Numbered from the stretch's first letter, positions 1 through 9,536 are shown. The stretch: DNA of 64,000 bases from CAYOUV01 sp963790075 (GCA_963790075.1 CAWBNG010000008.1:1-64000), one strand, 5' to 3'. A program made the numbers and translations. The notes: a model not told the origin generated them from the sequence alone.

Positions 1-92
1 ACGACGTGGCCTACCGTGAGTACAACGGCGGGCACAATTACACTTCCTGGCGCGACGACCTGTGGCGCGGATTGGTGCACCTGTTCGGGTGA
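1..92 (+). CDS. C-terminal end of an esterase (enterochelin esterase-like, partial)
   Basis: The window opens inside a gene read in frame 3, with its stop TGA at 90-92. The last 29 residues include YREYNGGHNYTSWRDDLWRG, which resembles the C-terminal end of the PF00756 esterase family (Fes/IroE/esterase D-like alpha/beta hydrolases). There the His of the catalytic triad sits in a GGH-x-x-x-x-W context. The rest of the protein lies outside the window, so substrate and localisation cannot be judged. It is followed by about 177 bases of AT-rich non-coding DNA before the next gene on the same strand. Confidence 0.6.
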   Translation, partial: DVAYREYNGGHNYTSWRDDLWRGLVHLFG

Positions 93-269
93 GATCAGGT
101 GATAACACAATGATTGAACCACGGGATTAATATTCGTTCTTTATATTCTCAGATAAAACAAAATATTCTGGCTGTATGCTGACTGCCCGGAAAACAATAT
201 ACCCTACGCAGCGCGCACGGGGGAAACCATCTTTTAGCATCCGTAGTAGAATTTCATTGCTGAGACAAA

Positions 270-2336
270 ATGTTAACCTTCACGATTGCAATGCTGATCT
301 TGCTGACCGCCAGCCTGCCCTGGGTGGGGCTTAGCCGGCCGCCCAACAAGCCATCCTGGTTGCTGGCCTTATATCTGGTTGGCAGCGCCAATGTGGTGCT
401 GAGCAGTTTTGTGACGAACAGTTTCTACCTGCTCAATCAACAGTGGGCAATGCTCCTGATGCAGGCTCTTATTGGGGGGCTCGGATGGTTCGTCTGGTGG
501 AAGACCGGCAAACCATCTCTTTGGGGGTCGTTTCAAGACTGGAAAGCGGAAGCAAACGCGAAAACACTGTTTCAATGGTTGCGCCGGGAGCCGGCCTTAG
601 CACTCTTTGGTTTCTGCATGGCGCTGTGCTACACCTTCGCCCTGGCGCAGCTCATCCTTATTCCACAGAATAATCTGGACAGCCTCTCCACGCATCTTGC
701 ACGGATCGGATACTGGTACCAGCACGGCTCGTTCTTCCCCTGGCCGACCTACATGTTCGACCAGCTCTCCTACCCGATCAACGCGCAACTGCAAACCTAC
801 TGGACGCTGCTCTTCCTGGGCAGTGACCGGCTGGTGGGAAGCATTCAATGGTTGGCCGCATTGGTTTCGAGCGTCGGCGTGTTCGGCCTGGCCAGACTGA
901 TGGGATTCCATCGCCGCCCGTCCGCCTTTGCAGCGCTGCTTTTTCTGAGCTTTCCCCTGGTCGCCCTACAAGCCAGTACCACGCAGACCGATTTAGTGAC
1001 AGTTGCCTTCTTCCTTCCAGCGGTCTATTTTCTATTCCTGGGTCTGCCAAAAGGGAGTCAACCGCTCCTGGCCCTATCCGCCATCAGTGTCGGGGTGGGA
1101 ATTGGGGTGAAGAAAAGTTACTTCCTTTTATTGCCCGTCCTGGGGGTCCTGGCCCTGCTGGCCCTGTTCCAATTCGGCCGGGGGAAATTTAAGCAGCTCG
1201 TCATTTGGGCGATTTATTTAATGGTCGGGATCGGGCTCCTGGGAGCCTATCTGTATATAGTCAACTGGCAGGCATATGGCAACCCTTTCGGTTCCCCCAT
1301 ACCGATAGATACCTTACCTGTATTTTCCCAAAAACAAGGCGGAACGATCGCGGTCACGCCGATGCCAACCCAACCCCCGCAAACCGCTCCCAACCCGCCT
1401 GCGCAAGAAAGCACCCGCAGACCAGCCGGCATCCTTTCGAAACTGGCCTACAACACGCCGCGCTTGCTGTACCAGGCCCTGGATCCCGGAGGCTTACCGA
1501 ATCCATTAGATGGTTACGCCCTCAAGGTCAAGGCGCAGGTGGCAAGAGCCTTTGTCCAATGGATCGGATTCGAGACGATCGAGGGGCCAGCCTTCACCGC
1601 CCGGGGGCACCCATTCGACTTCTCGAAAAAGAACATCAACGAGGAAAACCAGGCCTGGTACGGCCCGCTGAGCGTTCTGCTGCTCTTCCCGGCCATCCTC
1701 TGGGGGGCCTGGCGCGGGTTGCGCGCCCGTGAGTATCTCAAGCTGGGAGCGGGGCTGGCTCTGCTGACCTTCCTTCCCTTGGAAATTTTCCTGCGCCCGG
1801 GCTGGGACCCGTACCAGGGGCGCTATTTTGCCCCCCTGGTTGCGCTTGGCGCTCCCTTGCTGGCAGTCTGGTTCAAGAAAAAAGGCTCCGGCTGGCGGGA
1901 TTGGCTGATCAGCGCCCTGGCTGTGACCATCATCGCGGTCACGCTGCTCTACAACCCATCCAAGCCCACACTGGGTCGCTACGCCGACGAGTTCCACATC
2001 TGGACCAATGATCGAATTTTCCTGGAAACCATTCAAAGAAAAAACGAGCGCGGAATGTACTACATGGTGGAGAAATCTGTGCCGGCCGAGGCGACATTGG
2101 GATATTACGTGCCCTTTTACATGCCGGACTACCCGCTCTTTGGGGCACGGATCAGCCGGCGCCTGGTGCCAATCATCCAGCCTGCGCAGGTCGCGGACAG
2201 CCAATGGCTGCACAGCCAGGGGATCGAATACCTGCTGCTCGCCACCCGCAATAACACCCCGATCCCCCCGTCAGAATACCAATTGATCGCCCAACTACCG
2301 GATTGGAGATTGTACGCTTACGCCCCCGCGCCCTGA
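270..2336 (+). CDS. Polytopic membrane glycosyltransferase, ArnT/PMT (GT39)-like
   Basis: This 688-residue protein has a hydrophobic N-terminal helix and about ten more membrane segments over the first 560 residues. A soluble C-terminal tail of about 110 residues follows. The first extracytoplasmic loop contains NNLDSLSTHLARIGYWYQHG, which resembles the loop of GT-C enzymes of the ArnT/PMT type where the acidic catalytic residue lies. Such enzymes transfer a sugar from a polyprenyl-phosphate donor to an acceptor outside the membrane; the acceptor here is unknown. A Pro/Thr/Gln-rich stretch near residues 360-385 is a probable extracytoplasmic linker. It is the only plus-strand gene in the polysaccharide region, and its stop overlaps by 19 bases the stop of the convergent WecA-like gene. 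No clear Shine-Dalgarno precedes the ATG, so the start is the weakest part of the call. Confidence 0.7.
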   Translation: MLTFTIAMLILLTASLPWVGLSRPPNKPSWLLALYLVGSANVVLSSFVTNSFYLLNQQWAMLLMQALIGGLGWFVWWKTGKPSLWGSFQDWKAEANAKTLFQWLRREPALALFGFCMALCYTFALAQLILIPQNNLDSLSTHLARIGYWYQHGSFFPWPTYMFDQLSYPINAQLQTYWTLLFLGSDRLVGSIQWLAALVSSVGVFGLARLMGFHRRPSAFAALLFLSFPLVALQASTTQTDLVTVAFFLPAVYFLFLGLPKGSQPLLALSAISVGVGIGVKKSYFLLLPVLGVLALLALFQFGRGKFKQLVIWAIYLMVGIGLLGAYLYIVNWQAYGNPFGSPIPIDTLPVFSQKQGGTIAVTPMPTQPPQTAPNPPAQESTRRPAGILSKLAYNTPRLLYQALDPGGLPNPLDGYALKVKAQVARAFVQWIGFETIEGPAFTARGHPFDFSKKNINEENQAWYGPLSVLLLFPAILWGAWRGLRAREYLKLGAGLALLTFLPLEIFLRPGWDPYQGRYFAPLVALGAPLLAVWFKKKGSGWRDWLISALAVTIIAVTLLYNPSKPTLGRYADEFHIWTNDRIFLETIQRKNERGMYYMVEKSVPAEATLGYYVPFYMPDYPLFGARISRRLVPIIQPAQVADSQWLHSQGIEYLLLATRNNTPIPPSEYQLIAQLPDWRLYAYAPAP

Positions 2337-3337
2337 CCTGGCAAACCTTTGCGCTCCAGATAAATCAAAGCCAGCAAGCCGAGCAGCAGGCACAACCCAA
2401 ACACAAGATTAGCCCACACGGGCGGCAGACCCTGGGCGACAATCGCCAGACAGCCAAGCAAAGTCGCGCCCAGGTGCATTGTCAGGACGGCCCGGACAGG
2501 CGACATGCCGAGAGAAACCAGGCGGTGATAGGTATGGTCACGGTGGCCTTGCAGGACCGCCGCGCCACGCCGCAGGCGTGATACCGTCACCAGGGTAGTA
2601 TCGAAGATCGGCAAGCCCAGCAGCAGGATCGGCACGAACCAGGTCGAGGCTTGCGGCAAATTTAGTGGGGTATAGGCGATCGCCAGCGCGGCCAACAGGA
2701 ACCCCAACAGTTGAGAACCCGAGTCGCCCAGGAACAAACGCGCCGGCGAGACATTAAAATAAAACAGCCCCACACAGGCACCGACAAGCAGGGCGCTGAA
2801 ACGCGCCAGGATAACCTGTCCGGCTGCCTGGGCACCCAGCATGAAAAAAGCCGCTGCTATACCAGCCAAGCCGAGCGCCAGGCCATCCATGCTGTCCACC
2901 AGATTGAAGGCGTTGGTCAGGCCTACCACCCACAAGACTGTCACGAGCATGTTCAAAGCCAGCAGACCGGGAAAACGCACGAACACGCCGCCCATGATAA
3001 GCAGCGCCGTGGCCAGGAGCTGGCCGAACAACTTCCAGGGCACCGAAAGACCCTTGCGATCATCCCAAACCCCAAACAGGAAAATGATCGCGGCCCCCAA
3101 CATACTGACCCGGACGTCCTGGTCGGCAAAGCCGCCAAGCAACCAGGCGCTTAAAACCAGCACCGGGAAGATGACCAGTCCGCCAGCCAGAGGCATGGGA
3201 CGCGCGTGGGTCTTATACGGTGCGCTCCCGGGTTGATCGATCATCCCCCAACGCCGAGCGAGAAAAATCCCCAGCGGTGCAGCGAAAAGGGCCAGCAGTG
3301 TCGCCAGCAAGATCTCTCCAAAAAACGTCAAGCTCAT
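2318..3337 (-). CDS. Undecaprenyl-phosphate sugar-1-phosphate transferase, WecA/TagO (MraY) family
   Basis: This polytopic membrane enzyme of about 339 residues transfers a HexNAc-1-phosphate (usually GlcNAc-1-P) from the UDP-sugar to undecaprenyl phosphate on the cytoplasmic side. That is the first step of O-antigen or teichoic acid-type polymers. Family motifs visible are the PRxGG-like region near the N-terminus (HARPMPLAGGL), the NLVDSMDGLA motif with catalytic Asp, and FLGDSGSQ. About ten membrane helices can be counted. I chose the ATG at 3337 over an upstream GTG at 3352 because GGGG lies a few bases before it. Its position as the last gene of the minus-strand glycan cluster fits an initiating transferase for this locus. 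A role in general wall-polymer synthesis is also possible. Confidence 0.85.
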   Translation of the reverse strand: MSLTFFGEILLATLLALFAAPLGIFLARRWGMIDQPGSAPYKTHARPMPLAGGLVIFPVLVLSAWLLGGFADQDVRVSMLGAAIIFLFGVWDDRKGLSVPWKLFGQLLATALLIMGGVFVRFPGLLALNMLVTVLWVVGLTNAFNLVDSMDGLALGLAGIAAAFFMLGAQAAGQVILARFSALLVGACVGLFYFNVSPARLFLGDSGSQLLGFLLAALAIAYTPLNLPQASTWFVPILLLGLPIFDTTLVTVSRLRRGAAVLQGHRDHTYHRLVSLGMSPVRAVLTMHLGATLLGCLAIVAQGLPPVWANLVFGLCLLLGLLALIYLERKGLPGQGAGA

Positions 3338-3471
3338 GTTTACCCCAATCACAAAATCTTAGACGATGGTTCTGGTCAGGCATCGATGCTTGTGGGAAAG
3401 ATCCAGCCATCATTGGGCGGATCCTGCAAATCCTTTAAATATCCCCGCATGATAAACGGTCGACTCTGGTC

Positions 3472-4266
3472 TTATCTCTCGCCTGGATTATATGCCCGTT
3501 GCGCCTGTCTGTAAACCGCTGAGGTAAAAAAACGCAGCGCACTGCGGGTATGCAACAGGAAATAATAGAAACTCCGGTGACTGGAGCGACTGGCGTCATG
3601 CTGAACGCGCAGGCCAGGCTCCACCAATAATTTCAGCCCGGCCAGCTTGGCGCGCGTGCAAAAATCCACGTCTTCGAAGTACAGGCGGTATCTTTCGTCC
3701 AACCCGCCCAGTTGACGGTAGACCTCACGCGGCATAAGCAGGAAGATTCCAGCGATCCAGTCCGGGCGGAGCGCGCCATCCGGATCCGGAGCGGGCGGTT
3801 CGAAGCGGAACCCGGGCAGGCGCCGGCGGAGGATCTCCAGCGGCGTGGGCAGGGAGCGAAACGAATCCTGCAGGGTACCGTTCGTATCCACCACCAGGGG
3901 AGCGATGATATCCGCCTGACCCGTGCTCAACTGAGCCAATAGAGGCTCGAAAAGCGGTTCAACAAAGACCACATCGGGATTGAGGATACAAAAATATTCG
4001 CCGCTGGCCTGTTGAAAAGCCCGGTTCTGGTTGCGTGCAAAACCCCGGGGACGATCGTTGCGCAGCACCTGCAAGCCAGCCCAGCCAGCGGGTTCGAGGT
4101 CGGGCAGGTCCCGGCCCAGGTTGTCGGTCAGCAGCAGCTGGATGCGCTGGATGCGCTCGTGCTGGCGCAGCCCCTGCAGCAGGCGTTCTATTTTGGGCGC
4201 ATCCCCGTGGCTGACGACCGAAATAGTCAGCAGAGGCCGGTTGGAAGAGGAAGAGGCGCGATCCAT
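3472..4266 (-). CDS. Glycosyltransferase family 2
   Basis: This 264-residue protein has a GT-A fold. The N-terminus LLTISVVSHGD is the first beta strand and nucleotide-binding start of GT2 enzymes. CILNPDVVFVEP supplies the NPD variant of the metal-binding motif, and YFEDVDFCTRAKLAG matches the ED/D acceptor-activating region of rhamnosyltransferase-like GT2 proteins. No membrane segment is evident, so it is probably cytoplasmic and membrane-associated. One base separates it from the preceding GT2 gene, so the two are cotranscribed. The DVDFCTRA context and the neighbouring dTDP-rhamnose genes make a rhamnosyltransferase possible, but the donor is inferred. Confidence 0.8.
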   Translation of the reverse strand: MDRASSSSNRPLLTISVVSHGDAPKIERLLQGLRQHERIQRIQLLLTDNLGRDLPDLEPAGWAGLQVLRNDRPRGFARNQNRAFQQASGEYFCILNPDVVFVEPLFEPLLAQLSTGQADIIAPLVVDTNGTLQDSFRSLPTPLEILRRRLPGFRFEPPAPDPDGALRPDWIAGIFLLMPREVYRQLGGLDERYRLYFEDVDFCTRAKLAGLKLLVEPGLRVQHDASRSSHRSFYYFLLHTRSALRFFTSAVYRQAQRAYNPGER

Positions 4267-4267
4267 A

Positions 4268-5278
4268 TCAATTGCTTCCCGAGCGCCGCCGCTGTTGTCT
4301 GACTTTCAGCCGGGCCAGCCAGTCACGTTCCATCAGCCGGTAGATCTCTTTCGCCGAAACACGGCGCTGACCCTGGATTTCCTTCCGTTTGCGCAGCACC
4401 GGTCCCAGCCCCAGCAGGGCATCCCGTTTGGCGCACCAGATCGCCCGTCCCTGTCCTTTGAGTGTAAAGGAAACCAGGTAAAACAGATTCATCGCCAGAT
4501 GCAGAGGCAAATACAGCCAGAACAACCCGGCCGGCATATCTTTGAAAAAGGTCCAGACCAGGTTGCGATGCCCGTGATAAATGACGAAGGCACTCATTTT
4601 ACCCGTGCTGGCCGAACCGATGTGCTGCACGACCGCCCGGGGGACGCAGTAACAAGGCACCCCCTGCAGGCGCAGACGGAAGCCCAGGTCGACGTCTTCG
4701 TGATAGGCGAAGTACGCCTCGTCGAATCCGCCCGCTTCTAAAAACGCCTGGCGTGGATAGAGAGCGGCCGCGGCGCAAGGGCTGAAGACTTCTTCTATTT
4801 CATTTACAGGACTCACCGGGAGACCGTAGCCCCGCCGCCAGGCCAGCCCGCTGACGTGATAAGCGTCGCCCTCGCCATCCAGCAAGTGCGGCGCCCCGGC
4901 CTGCACCTGGCGCGAGGCGAAGCAGGCCTGTGGATGGCTTTCTACCGCGTGCAAAAGCTCCTCCAGCCAAGTTGGTTCGGGGAAGGCGTCCGGGTTGAGC
5001 AGCGCCAGCCAGCGGCCGCGCGCCAGGCGGGCACCCAGGTTGTTGGCCGCTGCAAAGCCCATGTTCTCATCCAAGCGCAGCACCTGGATAGCCAAACCCG
5101 GCCAGTGGGATTCCAACCCATCCAGGGCGCCATCCGTCGAGCCGTTGTCCACCACGATCACTTCGAAATTCTTGAAAGTTTGACGGCCAAGGCTCTCGAG
5201 ACAGTGCGGCAGATGGGCGGCGCTGTTCCAGGTTACCAGGATAATTGAGACGAGAGGAGAATCAATTCTTCCTATCAT
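4268..5278 (-). CDS. Glycosyltransferase family 2, rhamnosyltransferase-like
   Basis: This 336-residue GT2 enzyme begins with VSIILVTWNSAAHLPHCLES, continues with VIVVDNGSTDG (nucleotide-binding Asp) and ALLNPDAFPEP (NPD motif), and has YHEDVDLGFRLRLQG as the catalytic-base region. A hydrophobic segment near residues 270-290 (LYLPLHLAMNLFYLVSFTL) probably anchors it to the membrane. It lies immediately upstream of the second GT2 gene with a one-base gap, so the pair is an operon. The function is transfer of a sugar from a nucleotide donor to a growing glycan; substrate specificity is not readable. Roughly 210 bases of AT-rich DNA upstream hold no recognisable gene. Confidence 0.85.
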   Translation of the reverse strand: MIGRIDSPLVSIILVTWNSAAHLPHCLESLGRQTFKNFEVIVVDNGSTDGALDGLESHWPGLAIQVLRLDENMGFAAANNLGARLARGRWLALLNPDAFPEPTWLEELLHAVESHPQACFASRQVQAGAPHLLDGEGDAYHVSGLAWRRGYGLPVSPVNEIEEVFSPCAAAALYPRQAFLEAGGFDEAYFAYHEDVDLGFRLRLQGVPCYCVPRAVVQHIGSASTGKMSAFVIYHGHRNLVWTFFKDMPAGLFWLYLPLHLAMNLFYLVSFTLKGQGRAIWCAKRDALLGLGPVLRKRKEIQGQRRVSAKEIYRLMERDWLARLKVRQQRRRSGSN

Positions 5279-5488
5279 TAGTCTCTACTGGAATAACCTC
5301 ATGCTAAATATGAGCAGTCCTCTCATAATTCAGAGTGCCTGTACACCACGACATGCCAACTCCGGAACTTCCGTTTCGAAAGGGTGAATTCAGTAAGATC
5401 GGAACCATCCTAACCGGTATTCCCAACGACAAGTGCAACAAGTTTATTTTTTCTTTCACTTATTAGGAAATACTCACGATACCTGGCA

Positions 5489-6444
5489 CTAAACGCTTTT
5501 ATCCATAGTTTCCAGTTTATAGAAATGCGAAAGCGCAAAGAATTCCAGATCGCCAAGCGTAACGACCAGACGCGACACGATTGCGACCAAGACGGAAGCT
5601 GGTTCGCCGATAAAGCCAGACAAGATCAGAATCATTGTAGCTTCGCGCACACCGATCCCGGCTGGTGCACCTGGCGTAATGAAGCCGGTCAGCCAGGAAA
5701 TTGCAAAGGTGGATAATATCAACTGAATTGGCATACTCTGCCAAGCTCCGGTAGTTATACCAACAATCCCCCACAGGATACAACCGGCCAAGATTAAAAA
5801 GGTCAAATAAATCGCCAAAATGGGTAACAAGCGCTTAAGGCCATCCAGAACGGACCGGTCAGGAAACCCCAATTTCTGGGCGATCTTGAAATATGAAATG
5901 ATAACCTGAGTCATCAATGGAAATAAAATAAAAAGAAGTACGATGGCCAGGGGCCAGGCAATGGATTTTCCCATGAGCGTTTGCCGGGAAGAGAAACCGA
6001 TCAACGTGATCATGCCCGCCGAAACGACCATGCCAATAATTTCATAAATTGCTGCTCCAACCAAAGCCGGATTTTTAAATCCAACCCGATATCCCAGCAA
6101 ATGTCTGCTTGGCAAATGGAAGAAGTTGCCCGGGATATATTTGGCTAATTGCGTGCGCCCGTAAACAGCTATACACAACCTGGTCTTTGCAACCTCGCCA
6201 AACCAAATAAGCAAATTTCTCCAGGCATAGGCCATGAGAAATTCATCCAATCCATAAGCTATCCCTCCCAGCAAGGTAACCAGCAATATCTGCGGTTTAA
6301 CAACTTATCCAAGGTGGATTGTCCAACTGTCCACACCTTTTGGATCGCGAATGCCAGCGCCAAAACTGTTACCAGAAGACCAGCAATTCGTAGACCGATT
6401 TGTAATAGTTTCGAATGTGAGTGTATTAGTTTTTCGTTCGACAT
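5489..6444 (-). pseudogene. Flippase-like (LPG synthase TM family) membrane protein, frameshifted
   Basis: The protein is split between two frames. The N-terminus starts at ATG 6444 (MSNEKLIHSH) and carries the first membrane helix. The reading frame then changes near 6295-6300, where restoring one A in a short A run joins DKLL to KPQILLVTLLGG. The remaining about 265 residues have six or seven membrane helices and family features of the lysylphosphatidylglycerol synthase TM region (PF03706), such as AKYIPGNFFHLPSRHLLG and GAPAGIGVREATMI. Members of this family in glycan loci are thought to move lipid-linked intermediates. The junction reads G TTA AAC, a heptamer known to allow -1 slippage in some viruses. 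An assembly indel or true mutation is more likely. A second, more degraded copy lies 2 kb upstream. Confidence 0.7.
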
Positions 6445-6907
6445 AGAACTATTATCCAAGTAATGGAAGTTCCGACTTGTATTATTACAATTTTTCAAGC
6501 GAGTGCAGAAAACTATCTTTAAGCCAATGGTTCAAATGTACAAGGATATTCCAATATCCTTTGGTAATTTTCAAATAGCATGTTCAGAATGCGCCAGAGC
6601 AGTTCAATCGGGATGCTGGCTACTTTGAAAACAAACAGGGCACTAACCGGAAGGCGGCGGGCTCTTCAAGAACCTGGCTGAAGAAATCAGCTCTCATCAG
6701 AGTTCGGTACCAATTGCGAATCGAAAAAATTCATGTTATCCCTACAGCCTCCCTCGCGGATCCTGCAGGATTAGCACAAGATACCCCCAAAAAAACAGCG
6801 GATCAACGAAGCCCTTAAAGTAATAAATCGAGCTGCCGGATTCCACATTGGATACTTTGGATAAATATTATTTGTAATTAATCCATCCACTACAATTGTT
6901 TTATTAT
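6445..6907. other. Gene-poor AT-rich gap with possible coding remnants
   Basis: No intact gene is seen in this roughly 460-base stretch. On the minus strand two short open stretches end in protein-like sequence: one near 6757-6880 contains SSIYYFKGFVDPLFFWGYLV, and one near 6629-6730 contains IRNWYRTLMRADFFSQVL. Both look like worn fragments of coding sequence interrupted by stops, in line with the decayed genes nearby. I could not assign either to a family. Confidence 0.3.
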
Positions 6908-7465
6908 CTATCTTATTAGAACAACCAATTGGTTTGCGCCAAATAAAAATCGTTCATAAACCGCAATGTGTAGTTTTGCTTGCGAAGCTATCCTATTAAT
7001 ATAATCTTTACCTAATAAAGCTTTGTGTTCTTTACTGGCCTCTGCGCTGAATATCCCAAACCTGGCACCCAATCTATGTGCCCATCCCAATGATGGATGG
7101 GGAGTCGTGAGCACTATATACCCATCCGGGTTTAGGTATTTTTTTAGCATTTTTAGTAAAGCTGCTGGATCCTCCACGTGTTCGATTACCGCGGAAAGGA
7201 TAATAGAATCATATTTCTCATTCGACCCGTCCGACACCGGAAATTGATTCGTGAAATTCAGTTGGGGATATTTTTCTTTGGCAATGGACAAGGTTTGTGC
7301 GTCGATATCAAATCCCAGGTATGAATCAGGGCTGCAGAACTTTCCCAGATCACCTGCGCCGCAGCCGTAATCAAGTACTCGGCCTCGAACATATTTGCTT
7401 GCTTTTTTCAATCGTTGGGCTTTCAAGAAGGGGGAAAGCAACCCTTCGGTTCCTTGATCACTCAT
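6908..7465 (-). CDS. Class I SAM-dependent methyltransferase
   Basis: This 185-residue protein is of the Methyltransf_11/23 type. Motif I is VLDYGCGAGDLGKF (residues about 30-43), the glycine-rich SAM-binding loop. YLGFDIDAQTL supplies the acidic end of strand beta-2, and SIILSAVIEHVEDPAALLKM corresponds to motifs III/IV. VLTTPHPSLGWAHRLG follows. It overlaps the upstream GT2 gene by 8 bases, so the two are translated together. In such loci these enzymes methylate sugars or lipid-linked intermediates; the acceptor is unknown. It lacks accessory domains and is cytoplasmic. Confidence 0.8.
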   Translation of the reverse strand: MSDQGTEGLLSPFLKAQRLKKASKYVRGRVLDYGCGAGDLGKFCSPDSYLGFDIDAQTLSIAKEKYPQLNFTNQFPVSDGSNEKYDSIILSAVIEHVEDPAALLKMLKKYLNPDGYIVLTTPHPSLGWAHRLGARFGIFSAEASKEHKALLGKDYINRIASQAKLHIAVYERFLFGANQLVVLIR

Positions 7466-8432
7466 TTTTCTCCTCTACTTTTGCTTTAATTCGTTGAATT
7501 TGAAAATCAATTCTTTCAAGAAGCTTACGATTGACAGAAATCAAATCTGCAAGCAGTCCGGTGATCATTAAAAAGGTGCCCACGCTTACCAAAATTGCAG
7601 CCAGGATTAAAGATTGAACGTGCCCCCCCCCGGCTGAAGTGAAATAAAACAAGTATAAAAATCGCAAGCCTACCAAAATGCCGAATATAAGAAAGACAAT
7701 ACCGGGAGCGACAAAAAACGTGAAGGGCTGGTAGGTCATAAAAATGCGGATGATGGTCAAAGATGACTTCAGTAGATAATCAGGGATGTTCTTGATCAAC
7801 CTGGATGGGCGCAGCTGTTCATTTGTCCTGATCGGGACATCCAAGATGGCTATTCCCTTCTGCCCAGCCTGGATGATGGTCTCCAAGGTATAAGTATATT
7901 CATTAAATAAGTGCATTCGCATAGCTGCATTTCGGCTAAAAGCTCGAAACCCACTCGTAGTATCTCGAATCTGCGTTTTGCTCACCCAGCGTACCAGCAG
8001 ACTACCCAGGCTTTGAAGGGCTTTCTTGGTGGGCGAGAAATGGGAAATCGTATCGATAGGCCGACTGCCAATGACTATATCTGCCTCTCTTGCCAGGATG
8101 GGAGCGATCAACTTGGGAATATCCGCGGCAACATACTGGTTATCGGCATCGGTATTGACGATGATGTCTGCCCCCAGTTCCACGCAGGCATCCAAACCGG
8201 TCATGAACGCTCGCGCCAAACCAAGATTACGCAGGTGGCGGACAACGTAATCCACCCCGTGATCTTTGGCGACCTGGATGGTGTTATCAGAGCTGCCATC
8301 GTCAATGATCAGCCATTTGACCTCAGAAACCCCATCCAATTCGCGCGGGAGATCAGCCAAAGTGGCCGGCAGAGAATTTTCTTCGTTATAACAGGGGATT
8401 TGAATAATAAGTTTTATCATCATCCTTGACAT
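7458..8432 (-). CDS. Polyprenyl-phosphate sugar synthase-like GT2 (DPM1-type) with C-terminal membrane anchor
   Basis: This 324-residue protein has an N-terminal GT2 domain with IIQIPCYNEENSLPATLADL, WLIIDDGSSDNT and the metal-binding DTDADNQY. That form is typical of dolichol/polyprenyl-phosphate mannose or glucose synthases. Two hydrophobic helices near residues 240-290 form the C-terminal membrane anchor. A predicted function is loading of a sugar from a nucleotide donor onto a polyprenyl phosphate, which would supply the GT-C membrane glycosyltransferases of the locus. That link is inference. It overlaps the downstream methyltransferase. A run of ten C on the plus strand at about 7622-7631 is a risk point for sequence error, but the frame is open across it. 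Confidence 0.85.
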   Translation of the reverse strand: MSRMMIKLIIQIPCYNEENSLPATLADLPRELDGVSEVKWLIIDDGSSDNTIQVAKDHGVDYVVRHLRNLGLARAFMTGLDACVELGADIIVNTDADNQYVAADIPKLIAPILAREADIVIGSRPIDTISHFSPTKKALQSLGSLLVRWVSKTQIRDTTSGFRAFSRNAAMRMHLFNEYTYTLETIIQAGQKGIAILDVPIRTNEQLRPSRLIKNIPDYLLKSSLTIIRIFMTYQPFTFFVAPGIVFLIFGILVGLRFLYLFYFTSAGGGHVQSLILAAILVSVGTFLMITGLLADLISVNRKLLERIDFQIQRIKAKVEEKNE

Positions 8433-8543
8433 ATTCCGTTATGACAAAGAAGGACGAGTTTAATCTGAAACTAGATATGGCATTCTCAATGTCTTCTCAT
8501 TATTGTACTTTAAAAGGTATCCGGATAGTTCATGGGCCTATTT

Positions 8544-9240
8544 CTACTTTATATGATTTACTCTTCCAGACAATAAGCCAACAAAGTAGAAGACCAAATC
8601 TCCTGCTGTTGTTACGATGCGTGATAATAGAGATATCGTAATACTGGCAGGCTCTCCAATATACCTGGATAATATTAAAATCATCACGCCTTCCCGAACG
8701 CCAAGCACCGCCAGCGCATCGGGCGTAATGAAACCAGCCAGCCAAGCTAAAGTAAAAGTTGTAAAAATAACCGGTATGGAAGGTATGGGCCCTGAATTGG
8801 AAGCCTGAAGAACAATCGCAAAAAATATAGCATTCGCCACCAGAAAGAAAAGCAAATATATGCACCAGATCGGCAACAGGCCCTCGATCAAATCAATCCC
8901 CTTTTTAGGCGGGAGGGTGATCCTTTGCAGGAATTTGATCCGAGCTATGAGATATTGAACGATAACCGGACTGGCAAACGCAAGGAACAATACCGTTACA
9001 ATGCTGACGATTGAAATTGCAGCCGTAATCCCAGATAAAAAACCGATTAAAGATTTCAGTCTCGTGGCAATCAATAACCCAATAAACTCGTAGGCGGCCG
9101 CCCCCAGCAAGGGAATTTGTTCCAAACCATTCTGATATCCCTTCAAGTGTCTCAACGAATAATGAAAATTTATCTACGGTTCCCGGAACCACAATATAAA
9201 AAGATTTGAAAATAACAGGTTTGCCACAGTAACAATTTTG
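8544..9240 (-). pseudogene. Degraded flippase-like membrane protein (LPG synthase TM family)
   Basis: From about 9155 to 8544 the minus strand encodes 200 residues that parallel the C-terminal part of the flippase-like gene at 5489-6444. Shared features include HLKGYQNG against HLLGYRVG, GAAAYEFIGLL, TPDALAVLGVREGVMILILS and GEPASITISLLSRIV. Upstream in the same frame, before a TAG stop, lies NLLFSNLFILWFREP, which lines up with the NLLIWFGE region of the intact relative. Roughly 20 residues are then missing and no start is found. It therefore seems to have lost its N-terminus by deletion and stop codons rather than by one indel. The remnant retains six membrane helices. Confidence 0.6.
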
Positions 9241-9270
9241 TTCGTTGATCTTGTGGTAAAAATGAGCTTT

Positions 9271-9498
9271 TTATGTACCAAAATAGCGTCTAAAGCTGTT
9301 ACCACTTTTGAATCTGTGATTTACTGAAATTGGAATTGAACAATTATTTCTATTTTTTGTACGAATCAATTCTAGACTAAATAAATTAATCCCAAGAACA
9401 CGAACGCCTTCAGATTGGCCAATCCTGGCTGGTGAAGTTGCATTTATCACAATTGTTCTTAAGTCTACCTTGGGTTGATTTGGGTTCAAATCATCCAA
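9271..9498 (-). pseudogene. Possible N-terminal fragment of a glycosyltransferase
   Basis: A 75-codon open frame begins MDDLNPNQPKVDLRTIVINA and continues TSPARIGQSEGVRVLGIN. The stretch IVINATSPARIG followed by a small-residue loop and a helix resembles the first beta strand and loop of GT4 glycosyltransferases, then the frame stops. It lies next to a degraded flippase gene. I read it as a remnant of a decayed GT4 gene, but the match is short and a non-coding origin is possible. Confidence 0.3.
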
Positions 9499-9536
9499 AG
9501 GGATTATCTATTTTTGTGAATCTGAGGAATTAACTA

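Noticed and set aside
1506..2213. Long minus-strand frame opposite the GT39-like gene
   Set aside because: Amino-acid composition is that of a reverse-complement shadow; the plus-strand protein has clear membrane topology.
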